Below, one piece after another: positions 48,450 to 56,643 of a stretch of 64,000 nt of DNA (positions are counted from its first letter, which is position 1; each line of letters starts with the position of its first letter). Under the pieces are notes generated by a model, which was not told the DNA's origin, did not search any database, and saw only the letters and a list, made by a program, of their open reading frames with translations. A program made the position numbers and the translations under genes. Source of the DNA: Xylanibacillus composti (lineage in GTDB: Bacteria > Bacillota > Bacilli > Paenibacillales > K13). The stretch lies in NCBI RefSeq assembly GCF_018403685.1, contig NZ_BOVK01000016.1:88242-152241 (forward strand). Direction: 5' to 3'.

Positions 48450-48839
48450 TTACTTTACGCGGTTGGCCTCATCGTGCTGCTGCTCTTCCTCTTTGAAGGC
48501 AACGCCCTCGACCTTGATATTGACCTCGACTACTGTCAGACCGGTCATATTCTCTACAGCTTCTTTCACATTTTCTTGCAGTTCTCTGCAAACCTCGTGT
48601 ATTTTGCTGCCGTACTGCACAATAATGCGCAGATCAATCGCCGCTTCCAACTGACCCACTTCTACTGTGACCCCGCGCTGAACCTGCTTGCCGCTCAAAC
48701 GCTTGGCCAACCCCTCGGAAATCCCTCCGGACATTGCTGCTACGCCGGACGTTTCCAAAGCCGCCAAACCGGCAATTGTCGCTACTACATCGTCAGATAT
48801 ACGTATCATACCGCCTTGCTCGATTTCGGACACGGTCAT
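48450..48839 (-). CDS. Asp23/Gls24 family envelope stress protein
   Basis: A 129-residue protein of the Asp23 family; relatives are membrane-associated through partners and respond to envelope stress. It has DDVVATIAGLAALETSGVAA and SGGISEGLAKRLSGKQVQRG, then the beta-rich ELEAAIDLRIIVQYG-like stretch QLEAAIDLRIIVQYGSKIHE and NVKEAVENMTGLTVVEVNIK. The C-terminus is acidic. The start is ambiguous: AAGGAG is only 2 nt from ATG 48839 but 8 nt from an in-frame GTG at 48833, which may be the real start. Confidence 0.88.
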   Translation of the reverse strand: MTVSEIEQGGMIRISDDVVATIAGLAALETSGVAAMSGGISEGLAKRLSGKQVQRGVTVEVGQLEAAIDLRIIVQYGSKIHEVCRELQENVKEAVENMTGLTVVEVNIKVEGVAFKEEEQQHDEANRVK

Positions 48840-48923
48840 CACTCCTTGTAACCAATTACGATTATTGTAACCTTATCGGCGGTGAAAGTGCAAGGCAGGG
48901 AGTGCTGATTATGCCCTGCCATA

Positions 48924-48990
48924 TAAAAAAAGAGCAGCCCGGGCGGAACTGTCCGATTCGTAACGGTACCACCGCCTTCAGGCTACTCTG
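48924..48990 (-). terminator. Terminator overlapping the ylaN stop
   Basis: Minus strand AGAGTAGCC and GGGCTGCTCT form the base, GGCGG and CCGCC an upper stem, followed by seven T. The 5' arm includes the ylaN stop codon. The loop contains GGTGGTACCG, which resembles a T-box by chance. Confidence 0.8.
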
Positions 48991-49273
48991 CCTTTCTGCT
49001 TAAAGCTTCGTAAAGCTGGGCTAACCGACGCTCCAGATCGCTCAAGAGCTCCTTCCCCGCCGCCTCCACAATCAAGCCGGCACGGACAGCAAAATCAATT
49101 TGTCTGGAAAATCCGTACATCTGCGTATCCAGCACTTCTTCATACAGAGGACATTGGCGAGTGGTCAAGTTGGCCATTTGCACCTCTATCAAATTGGCGA
49201 TTTTATCAGCATCCTGGCGGAGCAAATCCATCGCTTTACGGTTTAATCCGGGATGAAGTTCGGATGATGACAT
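48983..49273 (-). CDS. ylaN: YlaN family protein (UPF0358)
   Basis: A 96-residue helical protein. The start is ATG 49273 ([20 protein letters not shown]), after GGGGGG; the open frame to 49378 is not family-like. The family signature is [20 protein letters not shown] then [20 protein letters not shown]. YlaN is essential in B. subtilis under low iron and has been reported to act on the Fur repressor. Linkage to ftsW (here 2 kb away) matches B. subtilis. Confidence 0.93.
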   Translation of the reverse strand: MSSSELHPGLNRKAMDLLRQDADKIANLIEVQMANLTTRQCPLYEEVLDTQMYGFSRQIDFAVRAGLIVEAAGKELLSDLERRLAQLYEALSRKAE

Positions 49274-49405
49274 ATTTGTTCCCCCCTGTGCTCTCATCAT
49301 GCCAGTGGCTAGGGCTCGCTTGCTGCCCTCATCATAAGTTCTATGTTTTATATTAGACGAAATTCCCGGCAGAAACAAGAGGAGCTTGCAGTTTGTCCCT
49401 TACGC

Positions 49406-49444
49406 AAAAATACCGGCTTATTCTCAAGCAGAGAACAAGCCGGC
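49406..49444 (-). terminator. Terminator after the HPr-like gene
   Basis: Minus strand CCGGCTTGTTCTC pairs with GAGAATAAGCCGG around a 5-nt loop, followed by TATTTTTG. Confidence 0.85.
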
Positions 49445-49464
49445 CTTTGGTTCCAAGCGATTGC

Positions 49465-49707
49465 CTATTCAGCTACTTTGACGTTGAGCTGATGCTTGGC
49501 AAACACTTCCTTCATGGCTGCTTTCGCTTCTTCGGCATCAGGGCCATGCACATGCAGTTCATAGGAATGCGTGTTCAAGAGCGTTGTGAACAGACCCAGT
49601 ATGCTTTTGACATCAATATATTTGTTTTCGAATTGAAGAACGATAGATGACGAGAACTTATTCGCCGTTTGCGAAATTTCAACAATAGCCGCATTTTTGT
49701 TGGACAT
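49465..49707 (-). CDS. HPr-fold protein lacking the phospho-His
   Basis: An 80-residue protein from ATG 49707 (MSNKNAAIVEISQTANKFSS), after GGAGGGATCGGCCT. Aligning DVKSILGLFTTLLNTHSYEL with HPr KSIMG keeps the regulatory Ser46 region. The N-terminal strand and His15 are missing: the aligned position is Lys, and Arg17 is Ala. It therefore cannot carry phosphate from PEP as HPr does. A Crh-like regulatory role is possible if HPr kinase recognises the Ser, but this is inference. It follows the aminopeptidase gene by 121 bp. Confidence 0.7.
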   Translation of the reverse strand: MSNKNAAIVEISQTANKFSSSIVLQFENKYIDVKSILGLFTTLLNTHSYELHVHGPDAEEAKAAMKEVFAKHQLNVKVAE

Positions 49708-49828
49708 AGGCCGATCCCTCCAATTGATTGATATGATCTTCGTATGTGCTATCCTCATCATACCTTGGAAATCTCGGGAAGCGCAAGCGAGAAATTGCAC
49801 AAATTCATTTGGCATTTGTCACAAGCGT

Positions 49829-50947
49829 CTACTTCAGGTTCTCCGGGTTCAGCGGCTCAAGCTCTGGAACTACGAATCGCCCGTCCTTTCGAATCAGCAA
49901 GTCGTCAAAGTATATGTCCCCGCCCCCGTAGTCCGGGCGCTGAATCAAGACCAGATCCCAATGAATAGAGGATCGATTGCCGTTGTCAGCTTCTTCGTAC
50001 GCTTGACCCGGCGTAAAATGAAGGCTGCCATCAATCTTCTCATCAAACAGAATGTCTTTCATCGGATGCTGAATAAAGGGGTTGATGCCCAGGCTGAATT
50101 CGCCTATGTAGCGAGCACCCTCATCGGTATCCAGAATGTCCAGCAGGCGCTCCGTCTCGTTGCAAGCGGCATCAACAATCCTTCCGTTTTCAAAACGGAA
50201 ATAAATATTCTCAAACGTCGTTCCGCTGTAAATGGACGGCACATTAAAAGTGATCTCGCCGTTGACAGAGTCGCGAACAGGCGCGGTAAAGACCTCGCCA
50301 TCCGGGATATTCAGCTTCCCATCGCACTTCACGGCAGGAATGCCTTTGATAGAAAAGGTCAAATCGGTATTCGGCGCCACCAAACGGACGCGATCCGTCT
50401 TTTCCATATAGGCGGCAAGCGCGTCCATCGCCTCTGACATTTTCCGATAGTCCAGGTTGCACACGTTGAAATAGAAATCCTCGAAAGCTTCTGTGCTCAT
50501 ATTCGCGAGCTGTGCCATCGAAGCATTCGGATATCGCATCACGACCCATTTGGTATGCTTGACTCTGCGTTCGGAATGAATCGGCCGCTTATACAGCATA
50601 TCAAACAATCTCGATTTCTCGCCGGGAACATCGGACAATTCGTTGACATTATGGCCAGAGCGGATGCCGACGTACGCATCCATCATCTCCATCCGCTTGA
50701 GATCATATTCGGCCCACAGTTTGATCTGATCCTCGCTCGCCTGGCGAAGCAAGCGTCTGGTTACGCGCTTGTCCTCCAATTCGACGAACGGCATGCCTCC
50801 TTTCGCGTAGACGGCATCGATCAGACACAAAAGCAGCTCCCTTTCCTCCCCGATCATATCAATCAGCACTTTATCTCCAGCTTGAACATCTATGGAATAA
50901 TCGACTAAATTTTGTGCCAGCTGGACAAACCGCGGATCACGCATCAT
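49829..50947 (-). CDS. M29 family aminopeptidase
   Basis: Metal-dependent aminopeptidase of the thermophilic AmpS/AmpT (M29) type. 372 residues. Visible features are FVQLAQNLVDYSIDVQAGDK at the start, the metal-ligand region IDAACNETERLLDILDTDEG with preceding NVPSIYSGTTFENIYFRFEN, GARYIGEFSLGINPFIQHPM near residue 280, and IHWDLVLIQRPDYGGGDIYF near 335, which supplies the final His and Asp. ATG 50947 follows GAAGGAGGAATTC. The lipoprotein gene ends 20 bp upstream, so the two are probably cotranscribed. Confidence 0.93.
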   Translation of the reverse strand: MMRDPRFVQLAQNLVDYSIDVQAGDKVLIDMIGEERELLLCLIDAVYAKGGMPFVELEDKRVTRRLLRQASEDQIKLWAEYDLKRMEMMDAYVGIRSGHNVNELSDVPGEKSRLFDMLYKRPIHSERRVKHTKWVVMRYPNASMAQLANMSTEAFEDFYFNVCNLDYRKMSEAMDALAAYMEKTDRVRLVAPNTDLTFSIKGIPAVKCDGKLNIPDGEVFTAPVRDSVNGEITFNVPSIYSGTTFENIYFRFENGRIVDAACNETERLLDILDTDEGARYIGEFSLGINPFIQHPMKDILFDEKIDGSLHFTPGQAYEEADNGNRSSIHWDLVLIQRPDYGGGDIYFDDLLIRKDGRFVVPELEPLNPENLK

Positions 50948-50967
50948 GAATTCCTCCTTCGTTGCTG

Positions 50968-51633
50968 TCAGCTTCCATCGGCCGCAGCCTCGGGCACTAG
51001 CTGCTTGCTATCCGGCTGCAGCATATATCGGCTTCTTATCGTCTCCTGCATATTCTTTCCATCGCTAGTATAATGCAAGCGGGCCTCTACTTCAACCTGT
51101 TCCGGCAGGCCAGTGTCCCTGCGGATCGACATCGTATAGACCGCTTCCACTTCCGCCTCTTGCCACAGCGCCTCAATCAACTCCCTTTCCTCCGTTAATG
51201 GGCGACGTTCCCCACCCTGTGCCGCAGCCTGGTCCGCAAGAGCATCGAATTGGCGCAGCATTCTGGTGCGCATCGCGTCCGTGTACTCGGATCTGTTCAT
51301 GGAAATATCGACGACGACATGATCCCCGTTGCCGGCTTGGCTGCTGAATGAGGCGCTTTCCATCATATCAGCGACATCTTCCAGCGGTACGACGGGCTGC
51401 CATACGCTCTCGGAATCGGCCGCTGCCCATGCCTCATGCTTATAGACCAGTTCGCCTCCTCGCGAGCCTTCCCACTGCCCGCTGTATTGCAATCCCTTTG
51501 AACCTTGCAGCGCGTCCAGCGCCGCTGCTGCCCATTCCTCGGCCGAGCGTTCTTCCTCCGGGACGCATGAAGCAAGCAGCAGTGTCAAGAGAAGAATGGA
51601 ACACAACGCACCGCGCTGGCGTAACATGAACAC
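50968..51633 (-). CDS. Lipoprotein, function unknown
   Basis: A 221-residue secreted lipoprotein. The signal peptide ends in the lipobox LLLASC with Cys23. The mature part has alternating strands such as LQYSGQWEGSRGGELVYKHE and YTMSIRRDTGLPEQVEVEAR, ending TIRSRYMLQPDSKQL, in the style of LolA/germination-protein-like beta folds. GTG 51633 follows GGGGGAG at good spacing. Family not recognised. It lies 77 bp after the diguanylate cyclase gene and just before the aminopeptidase. Confidence 0.78.
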   Translation of the reverse strand: MFMLRQRGALCSILLLTLLLASCVPEEERSAEEWAAAALDALQGSKGLQYSGQWEGSRGGELVYKHEAWAAADSESVWQPVVPLEDVADMMESASFSSQAGNGDHVVVDISMNRSEYTDAMRTRMLRQFDALADQAAAQGGERRPLTEERELIEALWQEAEVEAVYTMSIRRDTGLPEQVEVEARLHYTSDGKNMQETIRSRYMLQPDSKQLVPEAAADGS

Positions 51634-51710
51634 AAAAAAACTCCCCCTTCCGCGAATACGATGTTATCGTATCCAGCATAGGCGAAGTTATACAGGCCTC
51701 CTGGCGCAAA

Positions 51711-53495
51711 TTAGCCGAGCTTGATTTGGTTGCGTCCCGCATGCTTGGCCTCGTACAACGCCATGTCCGCCCGGTAAAACAAGCTCTCTACACTAACTTT
51801 TTCGTCCTCCCAGTTCCATTCGGACAAGCCGCACGAAATCGAAACCTTCGGATCTGTTTCTTCGTAGACACGCGAGCGAATGCGATCGGCTACTTGGGCC
51901 GCCTGATGCATCTTGGCTTGCGGCAGGTAGATGGCGATTTCTTCTCCGCCCCATCTGGCCGCAATATCCGAATCCCGGATGCAGGATCGAATAATCTGAC
52001 TCACTTGTATCAGAATTTTATCCCCGACCTGATGACCGTATGTGTCGTTTATTTGCTTGAAGTGGTCGATATCAACGACTATGAGGCTCCCGCAGAAATC
52101 TTTCTTCTGCATGAAGTTGATTTGTTCATCTAGATAATGTCGGGCATATAAGCCAGTAAGGCGATCTGTAATGACCATTCGGCGCACTTCGGCGTGCAAG
52201 GAGGCATTGACCATGGCCAGTCCGATATGACCGGAGAGCACTTGCAGCAGCTTGAAGTTATCGTAGGAGAAATAATTCGGCTCCCGATGAGCGACCAGCA
52301 CAACACCTATCACTTCCGAGCTGGCGATAATCGGCGAAGCCATCAAGGAGCGGGCTCCCGTTAAATCCATAAAGCGCGACGGTTTGCGGGGATCATGACG
52401 GTAATCCGAGACGATAAGAGGTTCTTTCGTCGATGTAACGGATCCGGCGAAACCATAATCAGGCGGGAAATGCTCATTGATCAATTTCGTTTCATTGCTG
52501 GCTTTGACAATCATGGTTCTCTGCTCAGGATCGACCTGCAGGATGCAGACCGAGTCCGCCTTGAAAATATCGATCAGCTCATGAGAAGCAAAATTGAATA
52601 TTTCATTCAGCTTCAAGCTTTGATTCAGTCTGCGCGTGATCTCGTTAATCAGCCTTAGCTCACTGATCAGCAGGTTCGATTGCTCGTACAGCTTGGCGTT
52701 TTCAAACGCACTCCCCGCCGAGTCGGCAAGCAGCGCAATGAAGCGAACATCCGAGTCATCCAGCCATTCCTGCTTCGCAACAATTTGCAGCACACCGTAT
52801 ATGCCTTGCTTCCCTGCAAGCGGAACGGAAAGCCACTTCACCCGCTTGCCCTGCTCCTCCAGTTGAATCTTGCCTTCCATGAATGCCCGGGTGTTCGCAT
52901 CGTCGAGAAACGGTCCAAATGTCAAAGGCTTGATGAAATAGGCGTTGCTGTGATAATCCTGCGACAAATAGATGTCAATCTCGGAAGCAGGGTATACCTC
53001 TTTCATATTGTCATAAACTTCCTGCAGCACCGCATCGACATCAATCGTTGCGTGAAGCTTCTGCACTGCGCGAAAAAGAACATCTTGTTTGCGCAGCCTC
53101 GCAAACCCTTCTTCCCATTCCAGCTTCTCCCGTCGTGCCGCCTCCACTGAACATGCAAGCATAGCGGTCCAAGCCTCCTTCGGAAGCTTGATCGGGGAGT
53201 TTGGAACAATCTGTACATACAGCCGACCGATACGGGCCTGATCTGACAATATCAGATCGGTGACATAAACATGCTCGTTCTTGCCCTGGTCTTCTCGAAT
53301 GGATGCAAGCAGCCGATTTATTTCTTCACGCTCGCTCGCATCAGGCCGCAAGAACATCGCGATGGCATCCTTGGGCCCCCAAGCAACAGGTCGGTGGTCT
53401 GCATCCGTCAAAATCGCAATTCCATTGAATGCCATCCCGTACATATGCAGTTGTTCGAGCCATTGCATAAAGCCCCTGCCCAGATAGTCTTGCAT
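51711..53495 (-). CDS. Diguanylate cyclase with two GAF domains
   Basis: Makes cyclic di-GMP from two GTP. The 594-residue protein has no membrane segment. An N-terminal region of about 150 residues is followed by a first GAF (about 160-275, LHATIDVDAVLQEVYDNMKE) and a second GAF (about 285-425, RRLNQSLKLNEIFNFASHEL). The GGDEF domain (about 430-594) carries VITDRLTGLYARHYLDEQIN and the active-site AARWGGEEIAIYLPQAKM near 515. The inhibitory I-site RxxD is present as RDSD five residues before GGEE. The enzyme is predicted active and feedback-inhibited. The ligand of the GAF domains is unknown. Confidence 0.93.
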   Translation of the reverse strand: MQDYLGRGFMQWLEQLHMYGMAFNGIAILTDADHRPVAWGPKDAIAMFLRPDASEREEINRLLASIREDQGKNEHVYVTDLILSDQARIGRLYVQIVPNSPIKLPKEAWTAMLACSVEAARREKLEWEEGFARLRKQDVLFRAVQKLHATIDVDAVLQEVYDNMKEVYPASEIDIYLSQDYHSNAYFIKPLTFGPFLDDANTRAFMEGKIQLEEQGKRVKWLSVPLAGKQGIYGVLQIVAKQEWLDDSDVRFIALLADSAGSAFENAKLYEQSNLLISELRLINEITRRLNQSLKLNEIFNFASHELIDIFKADSVCILQVDPEQRTMIVKASNETKLINEHFPPDYGFAGSVTSTKEPLIVSDYRHDPRKPSRFMDLTGARSLMASPIIASSEVIGVVLVAHREPNYFSYDNFKLLQVLSGHIGLAMVNASLHAEVRRMVITDRLTGLYARHYLDEQINFMQKKDFCGSLIVVDIDHFKQINDTYGHQVGDKILIQVSQIIRSCIRDSDIAARWGGEEIAIYLPQAKMHQAAQVADRIRSRVYEETDPKVSISCGLSEWNWEDEKVSVESLFYRADMALYEAKHAGRNQIKLG

Positions 53496-53915
53496 AAGGA
53501 TCCCTCTTTGATTTCGCTAATTTGGATCAGATCAGCTCTATTCTGTGTATGCGTCGTGATGTCTTTATTCTTTAGAGCAGACAAGATAAACACTACTATG
53601 CTAGGAAAATAGAAAGCATGTACCAGGCCCGCGGGCTCCCCAGAGTCAACCTTTTGAAAAGAGAAGCCGCAGATTACTGAAAATGGGATTTCAATAATTG
53701 GATGGAGAAAAGCCAAAAAATGCTTGGTCTGTGACACTGCAAATTCGAATGAGCCTGTGGCATTTCGTCATGCCATTTGCTATCCTTAATATGCAGTGCA
53801 AGATATCTCGGAGCGTGATTTGTATAGTTTGTATAAATAAGATACTAGCCAATCTATATTATAGTACATGTTTTCCCATCATCCTGCATTATCTTTTCGT
53901 GAACACGAAAAATGC
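53496..53915. other. Intergenic region between cyclase gene and rpsD promoters
   Basis: AT-rich, without a supported gene. CCCGCGGGC near 53628 is a palindrome of unknown meaning. I looked for a c-di-GMP riboswitch upstream of the cyclase and found no match. Confidence 0.5.
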
Positions 53916-53984
53916 TTGACATTAAAAAGCAACTAAGATATGAGGAGTTATTCCTTGACATCCCGTGCATGATTCCGTTACAAT
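53916..53984 (+). promoter_or_regulatory. Tandem promoters of rpsD
   Basis: First: TTGACA (53916-53921), 17-bp spacer, TATGAG (53939-53944). Second: TTGACA (53955-53960), 18-bp spacer, TACAAT (53979-53984). The second is near consensus, as expected for a ribosomal protein gene. Confidence 0.75.
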
Positions 53985-54018
53985 ATGTTGTCGGAACGTA
54001 TTTTATCCTGTTTATGTT

Positions 54019-54117
54019 GAGGTCGATCTATTGTTGCACCCTTGAGCGCGGAAGCTGTACGGGCAGCGGCTGAACTTCCCCTGCGGCAGAACCGCTCACA
54101 ATAGCACCTCTTCCCTA
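54019..54117 (+). promoter_or_regulatory. Candidate S4 autoregulatory leader
   Basis: Nested pairings close the leader: GAGGT with ACCTC, CTATTGT with ACAATAG, and GAGCG with CGCTC, enclosing a GCAG/CTGC hairpin region. This fits the Firmicute S4 (rpsD) mRNA leader, where S4 binds its own message to repress translation. The assignment is from position and pairing, not a covariance search. Confidence 0.65.
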
Positions 54118-54154
54118 TAAATTAAATTTCATACAAAAAGGAGTCAATCGATAC

Positions 54155-54754
54155 ATGTCACGTTACACTGGACCTAAATTTAAATTGAGCCGTCGTCTGG
54201 GTATTTCCTTGAGCGGCACTGGCAAAGAACTGAAGCGCCCGTTTCCTCCTGGACAGCATGGCGCCAATCAACGCAGAAAGATTAGCGGCTACGGCCAGCA
54301 ATTGATGGAGAAGCAAAAGCTCCGCCACATGTACGGCCTGAACGAGAAGCAATTCCGCAACTTGTTCTCGAAGGCGCTCAAGATGCAAGGGATCGCCGGT
54401 GAAAACTTCATGATCCTGCTGGAAAGCCGTTTGGACAACTTGGTTTACCGTCTTGGCCTGTCCAACTCCCGCGCAGGCGCTCGTCAGCTTGTCGCACATG
54501 GCCACATTACGGTTAACGGCAAAAAGGTAGACATTCCTTCCTATGCCGTGTCCGTAGGCGACATGATCGGTCTTCGCGAAAGAAGCCGCAGCCTGACAGT
54601 GATCAAGGAAGCGATCGAAGGACGCAATCACCTGCCGGCTTATCTGGAATTCAACGAGCAGGCTATGGAAGGCAAGTATATTCGTCTGCCTGAACGTGCC
54701 GAGCTCGCGCAAGAAATCGACGAAAAGCAAATCGTCGAATTTTACAGCCGTTAA
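54155..54754 (+). CDS. rpsD: Ribosomal protein S4
   Basis: Primary 30S assembly protein. The 199-residue product begins [20 protein letters not shown] and lacks the N-terminal four-Cys zinc site, so it is the zinc-independent form. The S4 RNA-binding domain shows [20 protein letters not shown] and [40 protein letters not shown] precedes the ATG. It is monocistronic and ends at a strong shared terminator. Confidence 0.98.
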   Translation: MSRYTGPKFKLSRRLGISLSGTGKELKRPFPPGQHGANQRRKISGYGQQLMEKQKLRHMYGLNEKQFRNLFSKALKMQGIAGENFMILLESRLDNLVYRLGLSNSRAGARQLVAHGHITVNGKKVDIPSYAVSVGDMIGLRERSRSLTVIKEAIEGRNHLPAYLEFNEQAMEGKYIRLPERAELAQEIDEKQIVEFYSR

Positions 54755-54769
54755 GAATGGCTGCTGCAA

Positions 54770-54813
54770 AAGAAGCCTGTCCCCTCCATATCAAGGGGAC
54801 AGGCTTCTTTTTA
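54770..54813. terminator. Bidirectional terminator between rpsD and tyrS
   Basis: AAGAAGCCTGTCCCC pairs with GGGGACAGGCTTCTT around a 10-nt loop; T-runs follow on the plus strand and A-rich sequence provides them on the minus. Confidence 0.92.
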
Positions 54814-54817
54814 GCTA

Positions 54818-56080
54818 TTATTGGAGCACGATTCGGGCAAATTTGCGTTTGCCTACTTGTACAATATCGCCATCCTTCACCGCGACATCGGCTTGCGGGT
54901 CCGATACCTTCTCCTGGTTAATGCGGACAGCTCCTTGCTGAATGCTGCGGCGCGCCTCGCCATTGGAAGCCTGCAAACCCAATTCGACCAGCAAGCGGAT
55001 CAGCTTAATATTCCCCTCCTCCAACTCAGAAGCTGACAGCGTCCTTTCTTCGATTTCATCAGGCAAAGCTCCCTGTTGAAACACAGTCTTGAAGTGCGCT
55101 TCCGCTTGTTCCGCCGCTTCATCACCATGATACATGCGAACGAGCGTGCGGGCCAAGCGCATCTTCACATCCCTTGGATGAGCAGAACCGTCCGCCAGCC
55201 CCCGGCGAATGGCGTCCAACTCCGAATTGCTCAAATCCGTAGCCAGCTCGAAGTACTTCACCATCAATTCATCGGGAATGGACATGGATTTGCCATAGAT
55301 TTCTTGCGGGGGTTCGTTAATCCCGATATAGTTGCCCAAGCTCTTGCTCATCTTCTGCGCGCCGTCGAGCCCTTCCAGCAACGGAAGCATCATGGCCACC
55401 TGCGCATCCGTACCGTATTCTCTCTGCAGCGTGCGACCCATCAGCAGATTGAATTTCTGATCCGTACCGCCTAACTCTATGTCACTTTTCAGCGCAACTG
55501 AATCATACCCTTGCATCAACGGGTAGAAAAATTCGTGAATGCTGATAGGCTGACCAGACTGATAGCGCTTGGTGAAATCATCTCTTTCCAGCATGCGCGC
55601 TACGGTCAATTTGGCAGACAGCTCAACCACCTGGGAGAAGGTCATTGGCGACAACCAGGAAGAATTGAAGTGCACCTCGGTCTTTTCGCTGTCCAATATC
55701 TTAAATATTTGCTCCTTGTACGTAGCGGCATTATGTTGGACATCCGCTTCACTCAATTGCTTTCTCGTCTCCGATTTGCCTGTTGGATCGCCAATGCGGC
55801 CTGTGAAATCCCCAATAATCAGCTGCACCGTATGACCCAGCTCTTGAAATTGACGCAGCTTGTGCAGGACAACCGTATGCCCGATATGAATGTCCGGAGC
55901 TGAAGGGTCAAGGCCGAGCTTCACTCTTAACGGCTCTCCTGTTACGACGGAACGTGCCAATTTGTCGCGAAACTCCTCCTCCGGCACGATCTCAACGACT
56001 CCTCGCCGCAGCGTTTCCAACTGATGCTCCACCATTTGCTGCTGTTCCTTGCTCAGCGTATCCCACTTGATTGTTTCCAC
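54818..56080 (-). CDS. tyrS: Tyrosyl-tRNA synthetase
   Basis: Class I synthetase charging tRNA(Tyr). I start at GTG 56080 (giving M-ETIKWDTLSKEQQQMVE), eight bases after AAAGGAG; the open frame from 56101 includes that ribosome site. The HIGH motif is PSAPDIHIGHTVVLHKLRQF near residue 45; the KMSKS motif is GAQKMSKSLGNYIGINEP near 232. The C-terminal S4-like domain holds LGLQASNGEARRSIQQGAVR. 420 residues. Expression is controlled by the T-box at 56241-56550. Confidence 0.97.
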   Translation of the reverse strand: METIKWDTLSKEQQQMVEHQLETLRRGVVEIVPEEEFRDKLARSVVTGEPLRVKLGLDPSAPDIHIGHTVVLHKLRQFQELGHTVQLIIGDFTGRIGDPTGKSETRKQLSEADVQHNAATYKEQIFKILDSEKTEVHFNSSWLSPMTFSQVVELSAKLTVARMLERDDFTKRYQSGQPISIHEFFYPLMQGYDSVALKSDIELGGTDQKFNLLMGRTLQREYGTDAQVAMMLPLLEGLDGAQKMSKSLGNYIGINEPPQEIYGKSMSIPDELMVKYFELATDLSNSELDAIRRGLADGSAHPRDVKMRLARTLVRMYHGDEAAEQAEAHFKTVFQQGALPDEIEERTLSASELEEGNIKLIRLLVELGLQASNGEARRSIQQGAVRINQEKVSDPQADVAVKDGDIVQVGKRKFARIVLQ

Positions 56081-56240
56081 AGCTATTTCTCCTTTCTTCA
56101 CTTGCCGAAAGCCTCTGTCAACCTGCTAAGACGGCAGCGCTTCATCACTTAAATCGAAAAATCTCGATACTCCCGCAACTTTCGCGAAGAAAAATCTGTC
56201 TATATAGTTGAAAAAAGCAGCGCCAATCCGAGCAGAACGC

Positions 56241-56550
56241 AAAAAAACAGCCTCATCGTCTCTAGGGACGAGTTGGCTGCTCGCGGTACCACCCTATTGA
56301 AAGGCCGAATGCTGCCCGCAGCTTGCGCCGCTGGCACATACATAGACCTAACGCTCGATTTCAGTGATAACGGGATGATGTTGACCCGGGAGAAGACTAC
56401 TGGGCTGCTGCAGCAGCATGTTCCCCTTCTCCAACTCCAGACGGTAATTCGGCTGCGAAGCCCGTACCGGTTCACACCTGCCACCGGCTCTCTGAGACGC
56501 GTGCATTTCGCGCTTACTGGCGTCCTTCCAAGTTGTTTGGCTTTTTTGTT
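56241..56550 (-). promoter_or_regulatory. T-box riboswitch of tyrS
   Basis: Stem I carries AGAGAGCCGGTGGC and GTGTGAACCGG, standard T-box landmarks. GAATTACCGTCTGGAG provides a TAC (Tyr) specifier candidate. The T-box sequence GGGTGGTACCGCG (56294-56282) has U at the variable position, matching the A discriminator base of tRNA(Tyr). The terminator AGCC..CTCGTC with GACGATGAGGCT and seven T (56283-56241) follows. Uncharged tRNA(Tyr) is expected to favour read-through. Confidence 0.93.
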
Positions 56551-56565
56551 TTATATCCTACAACT

Positions 56566-56595
56566 TTTATAGCATATTGGCGAAAACAAAGTCAA
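56566..56595 (-). promoter_or_regulatory. Promoter of the tyrS T-box transcript
   Basis: TTGACT (56595-56590) and TATAAA (56571-56566) on the minus strand, 18-bp spacer. It is back-to-back with the extended -10 of the penicillin-binding protein gene. Confidence 0.65.
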
Positions 56596-56599
56596 ATTG

Positions 56600-56608
56600 T
56601 GATATAAT
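56600..56608 (+). promoter_or_regulatory. Extended -10 promoter of the PBP gene
   Basis: TGATATAAT is an extended -10 hexamer (TATAAT at 56603-56608). A weak TTGGCG lies 20 bp upstream. The start would be about 30 bp before the ATG at 56644. Confidence 0.6.
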
Positions 56609-56643
56609 GTATCCTGTTTATATTAGGGGAGGAACGACTTTTC

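Noticed and set aside
48924..48990. GGTGGTACCG resembling a T-box upstream of the Asp23-family gene
   Set aside because: The sequence needed for Stem I and the specifier would lie inside ylaN, the downstream gene is not amino-acid related, and the hairpin is explained as the ylaN terminator.
53496..53915. c-di-GMP riboswitch sought upstream of the diguanylate cyclase
   Set aside because: Neither strand shows the class I or class II core; only an isolated CCCGCGGGC palindrome is present.
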